Part shown: positions 6,216 through 7,181 of the stretch, one piece after another
How the letters are laid out: every line of letters begins with the position of its first letter
How positions within the stretch are numbered: position 1 is the stretch's first letter
NCBI GenBank assembly: GCA_022732315.1
Contig: JAIJUV010000126.1
Location: 1-7,181 of the forward strand
Reading direction: 5' to 3'
Length of the DNA: 7,181 nt
Origin: Prevotella sp.
GTDB lineage: Bacteria; Bacteroidota; Bacteroidia; Bacteroidales; Bacteroidaceae
Position numbers and translations under genes: made by a program
The notes under the pieces: generated by a model
Database searches by the model: none
Seen by the model: the letters and a program-made list of their open reading frames with translations, nothing else
What the model was told of the DNA's origin: nothing

Positions 6216-7181
6216 ATGGTAAAAATAGTAAATAAATATCCTGTAGGAATTCAGACTTTTGAAGAAATTCGCGAGAAAGGCTATCTCTATATAGATAAGA
6301 CTAAATATATCGTGGATTTCAGAGAAAAAGGTATGAAGTATGTCTTTCTGAGTCGTCCAAGACGATTCGGAAAGTCGCTTTTTGCCTCTACCCTCCAAAC
6401 CTATTTCGAGGGAAGAAAGGAACTCTTCGAGGGATTGGCGATTGCTGATTACGAGAAGGAATGGGTGAAGCACCCTGTACTCCATTTCGACTTGAGCGGT
6501 GCCAAACACTTTGATGTTGATGCCCTGAACAGTTATCTGAATCTACGACTTTTGCCCTACGAAGAACTTTATGGTAAGGGAGAAGGTGAAAACTATCCTA
6601 ACGAAAGACTGGCTGGTATTGTAAAGCGAGCTTATGAAAAGACTGGCGAAAAGGTGGTAGTCATCATCGATGAATACGATGCTCCTTTGCTGGATGTGGT
6701 GCATGAAAAGGAGAACCTGCAGCCCCTCCGTCGCATCATGCAGAACTTCTACAGTCCGCTGAAGATGCTCGACCCGTACCTGGAGTTCACCTTCATCACC
6801 GGCATTACCAAGTTCTCGCAACTCAGCATCTTCAGCGAGCTCAATAACCTCGACAACATCAGCATGTTCGACCAGTACTCGGCAATCTGCGGTATCAGCA
6901 AGACCGAGCTTACTACGCAGATGAAACCAGATATAGAGGCATTGGGCGAAGACCTTGGCATGACGTATGAGGAATGCCTGGCAGAGCTGACAAGATTCTA
7001 CGACGGCTATCATTTCAGTGAGAAATCAGAGGATGTTTTCAATCCGTTCAGTCTGGTAAAGGCACTGAATGCACGAAAGATTGCTCCTTACTGGTTTGGC
7101 TCGGGTACGCCGACTTATCTTATCAAGACGCTGCAGAAGTATCACGTCAATGTGATGGATATTGAGAAGAAATCATGTGAT
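6216..7181 (+). CDS. AAA-ATPase-like protein of the PD-(D/E)XK nuclease-associated family (N-terminal 322 codons; runs off the right edge)
   Basis: Belongs by sequence style to the AAA-ATPase-like family (Pfam PF09820), whose members are usually a little over 500 residues and carry a C-terminal PD-(D/E)XK nuclease-like domain (DUF1703); that half is not in the window. The visible part opens with the family's typical [20 protein letters not shown] and YIDKTKYI. A Walker A-like loop [10 protein letters not shown] lies at 46-55 (K53, S54); it lacks the first Gly of the classical motif, as is usual here. Walker B is [10 protein letters not shown] with D152 and E153. [19 protein letters not shown] and a DGYHFSE motif follow. 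The ATG at 6216 is the natural start: the ATG at 6206 meets a stop at once. The biological role is unknown; the family is often present in many copies in Bacteroidetes. It diverges from the pectinesterase gene and has its own promoters, so a link to pectin use is unlikely. Confidence 0.92.
   Translation, partial: MVKIVNKYPVGIQTFEEIREKGYLYIDKTKYIVDFREKGMKYVFLSRPRRFGKSLFASTLQTYFEGRKELFEGLAIADYEKEWVKHPVLHFDLSGAKHFDVDALNSYLNLRLLPYEELYGKGEGENYPNERLAGIVKRAYEKTGEKVVVIIDEYDAPLLDVVHEKENLQPLRRIMQNFYSPLKMLDPYLEFTFITGITKFSQLSIFSELNNLDNISMFDQYSAICGISKTELTTQMKPDIEALGEDLGMTYEECLAELTRFYDGYHFSEKSEDVFNPFSLVKALNARKIAPYWFGSGTPTYLIKTLQKYHVNVMDIEKKSCD

Noticed and set aside
6543..7013. Minus-strand open frame of 156 codons opposite the ATPase gene
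   Set aside because: The plus-strand frame here has clear Walker B and family motifs, and the antisense frame has none. The frame at 6141-6509 is rejected for the same reason.
1..7181. CRISPR arrays, tRNA or rRNA genes, insertion-sequence ends, tandem repeats
   Set aside because: I looked on both strands and saw no regularly spaced repeats, cloverleaf-like sequence, transposase coding sequence or paired terminal repeats.

Overview
The window looks like chromosomal DNA from a gut- or rumen-type member of the Bacteroidales, most likely Prevotella/Segatella or a close relative. The evidence is a SusC/RagA-type TonB-dependent porin, a large modular secreted pectinesterase with a type IX-like C-terminal tail, promoter -7 elements of the Bacteroidetes form TAnnTTTG, no convincing Shine-Dalgarno sequences, and an AAA-ATPase-like/PD-(D/E)XK family gene of a kind common in these genomes. 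The genus is inferred from the protein style; no search was run.

Layout. Positions 1-2243 (minus strand) hold the first 747 codons of a SusC-family outer-membrane transporter; its C-terminus, and any susD partner, would lie left of the window. Positions 2244-2676 are non-coding. They hold the susC leader, which can form several hairpins, a probable susC promoter, a palindromic operator-like site, a further inverted repeat, and a strong intrinsic terminator for the next gene. Positions 2677-5865 (minus strand) encode a complete 1062-residue secreted protein with a carbohydrate esterase family 8 (pectin methylesterase) domain behind about 610 residues of non-catalytic modules. Positions 5866-6215 are a divergent intergenic region with the pectinesterase promoter, two candidate promoters facing right, and a perfect 7+1+7 dyad. 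Positions 6216-7181 (plus strand) hold the first 322 codons of an AAA-ATPase-like protein that runs off the right edge.

The two minus-strand genes read as part of a polysaccharide utilisation locus for pectin: the esterase would remove methyl groups from homogalacturonan outside the cell, and the SusC porin (with an unseen SusD) would import the resulting oligosaccharides. A terminator separates them, so they are probably separate transcripts. However, both carry a related 15-bp element (TACGTAAWCGTTTWC, 13/15 identical between copies) about 42-51 bp upstream of their -7 elements, which suggests a common regulator. The divergent ATPase gene has its own promoters and is probably not part of the pectin system.

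I did not see a convincing new multi-gene system. The most interesting unexplained signals are regulatory: the shared motif, the susC leader with two mutually exclusive hairpins, and the dyad next to the start of the ATPase transcript.
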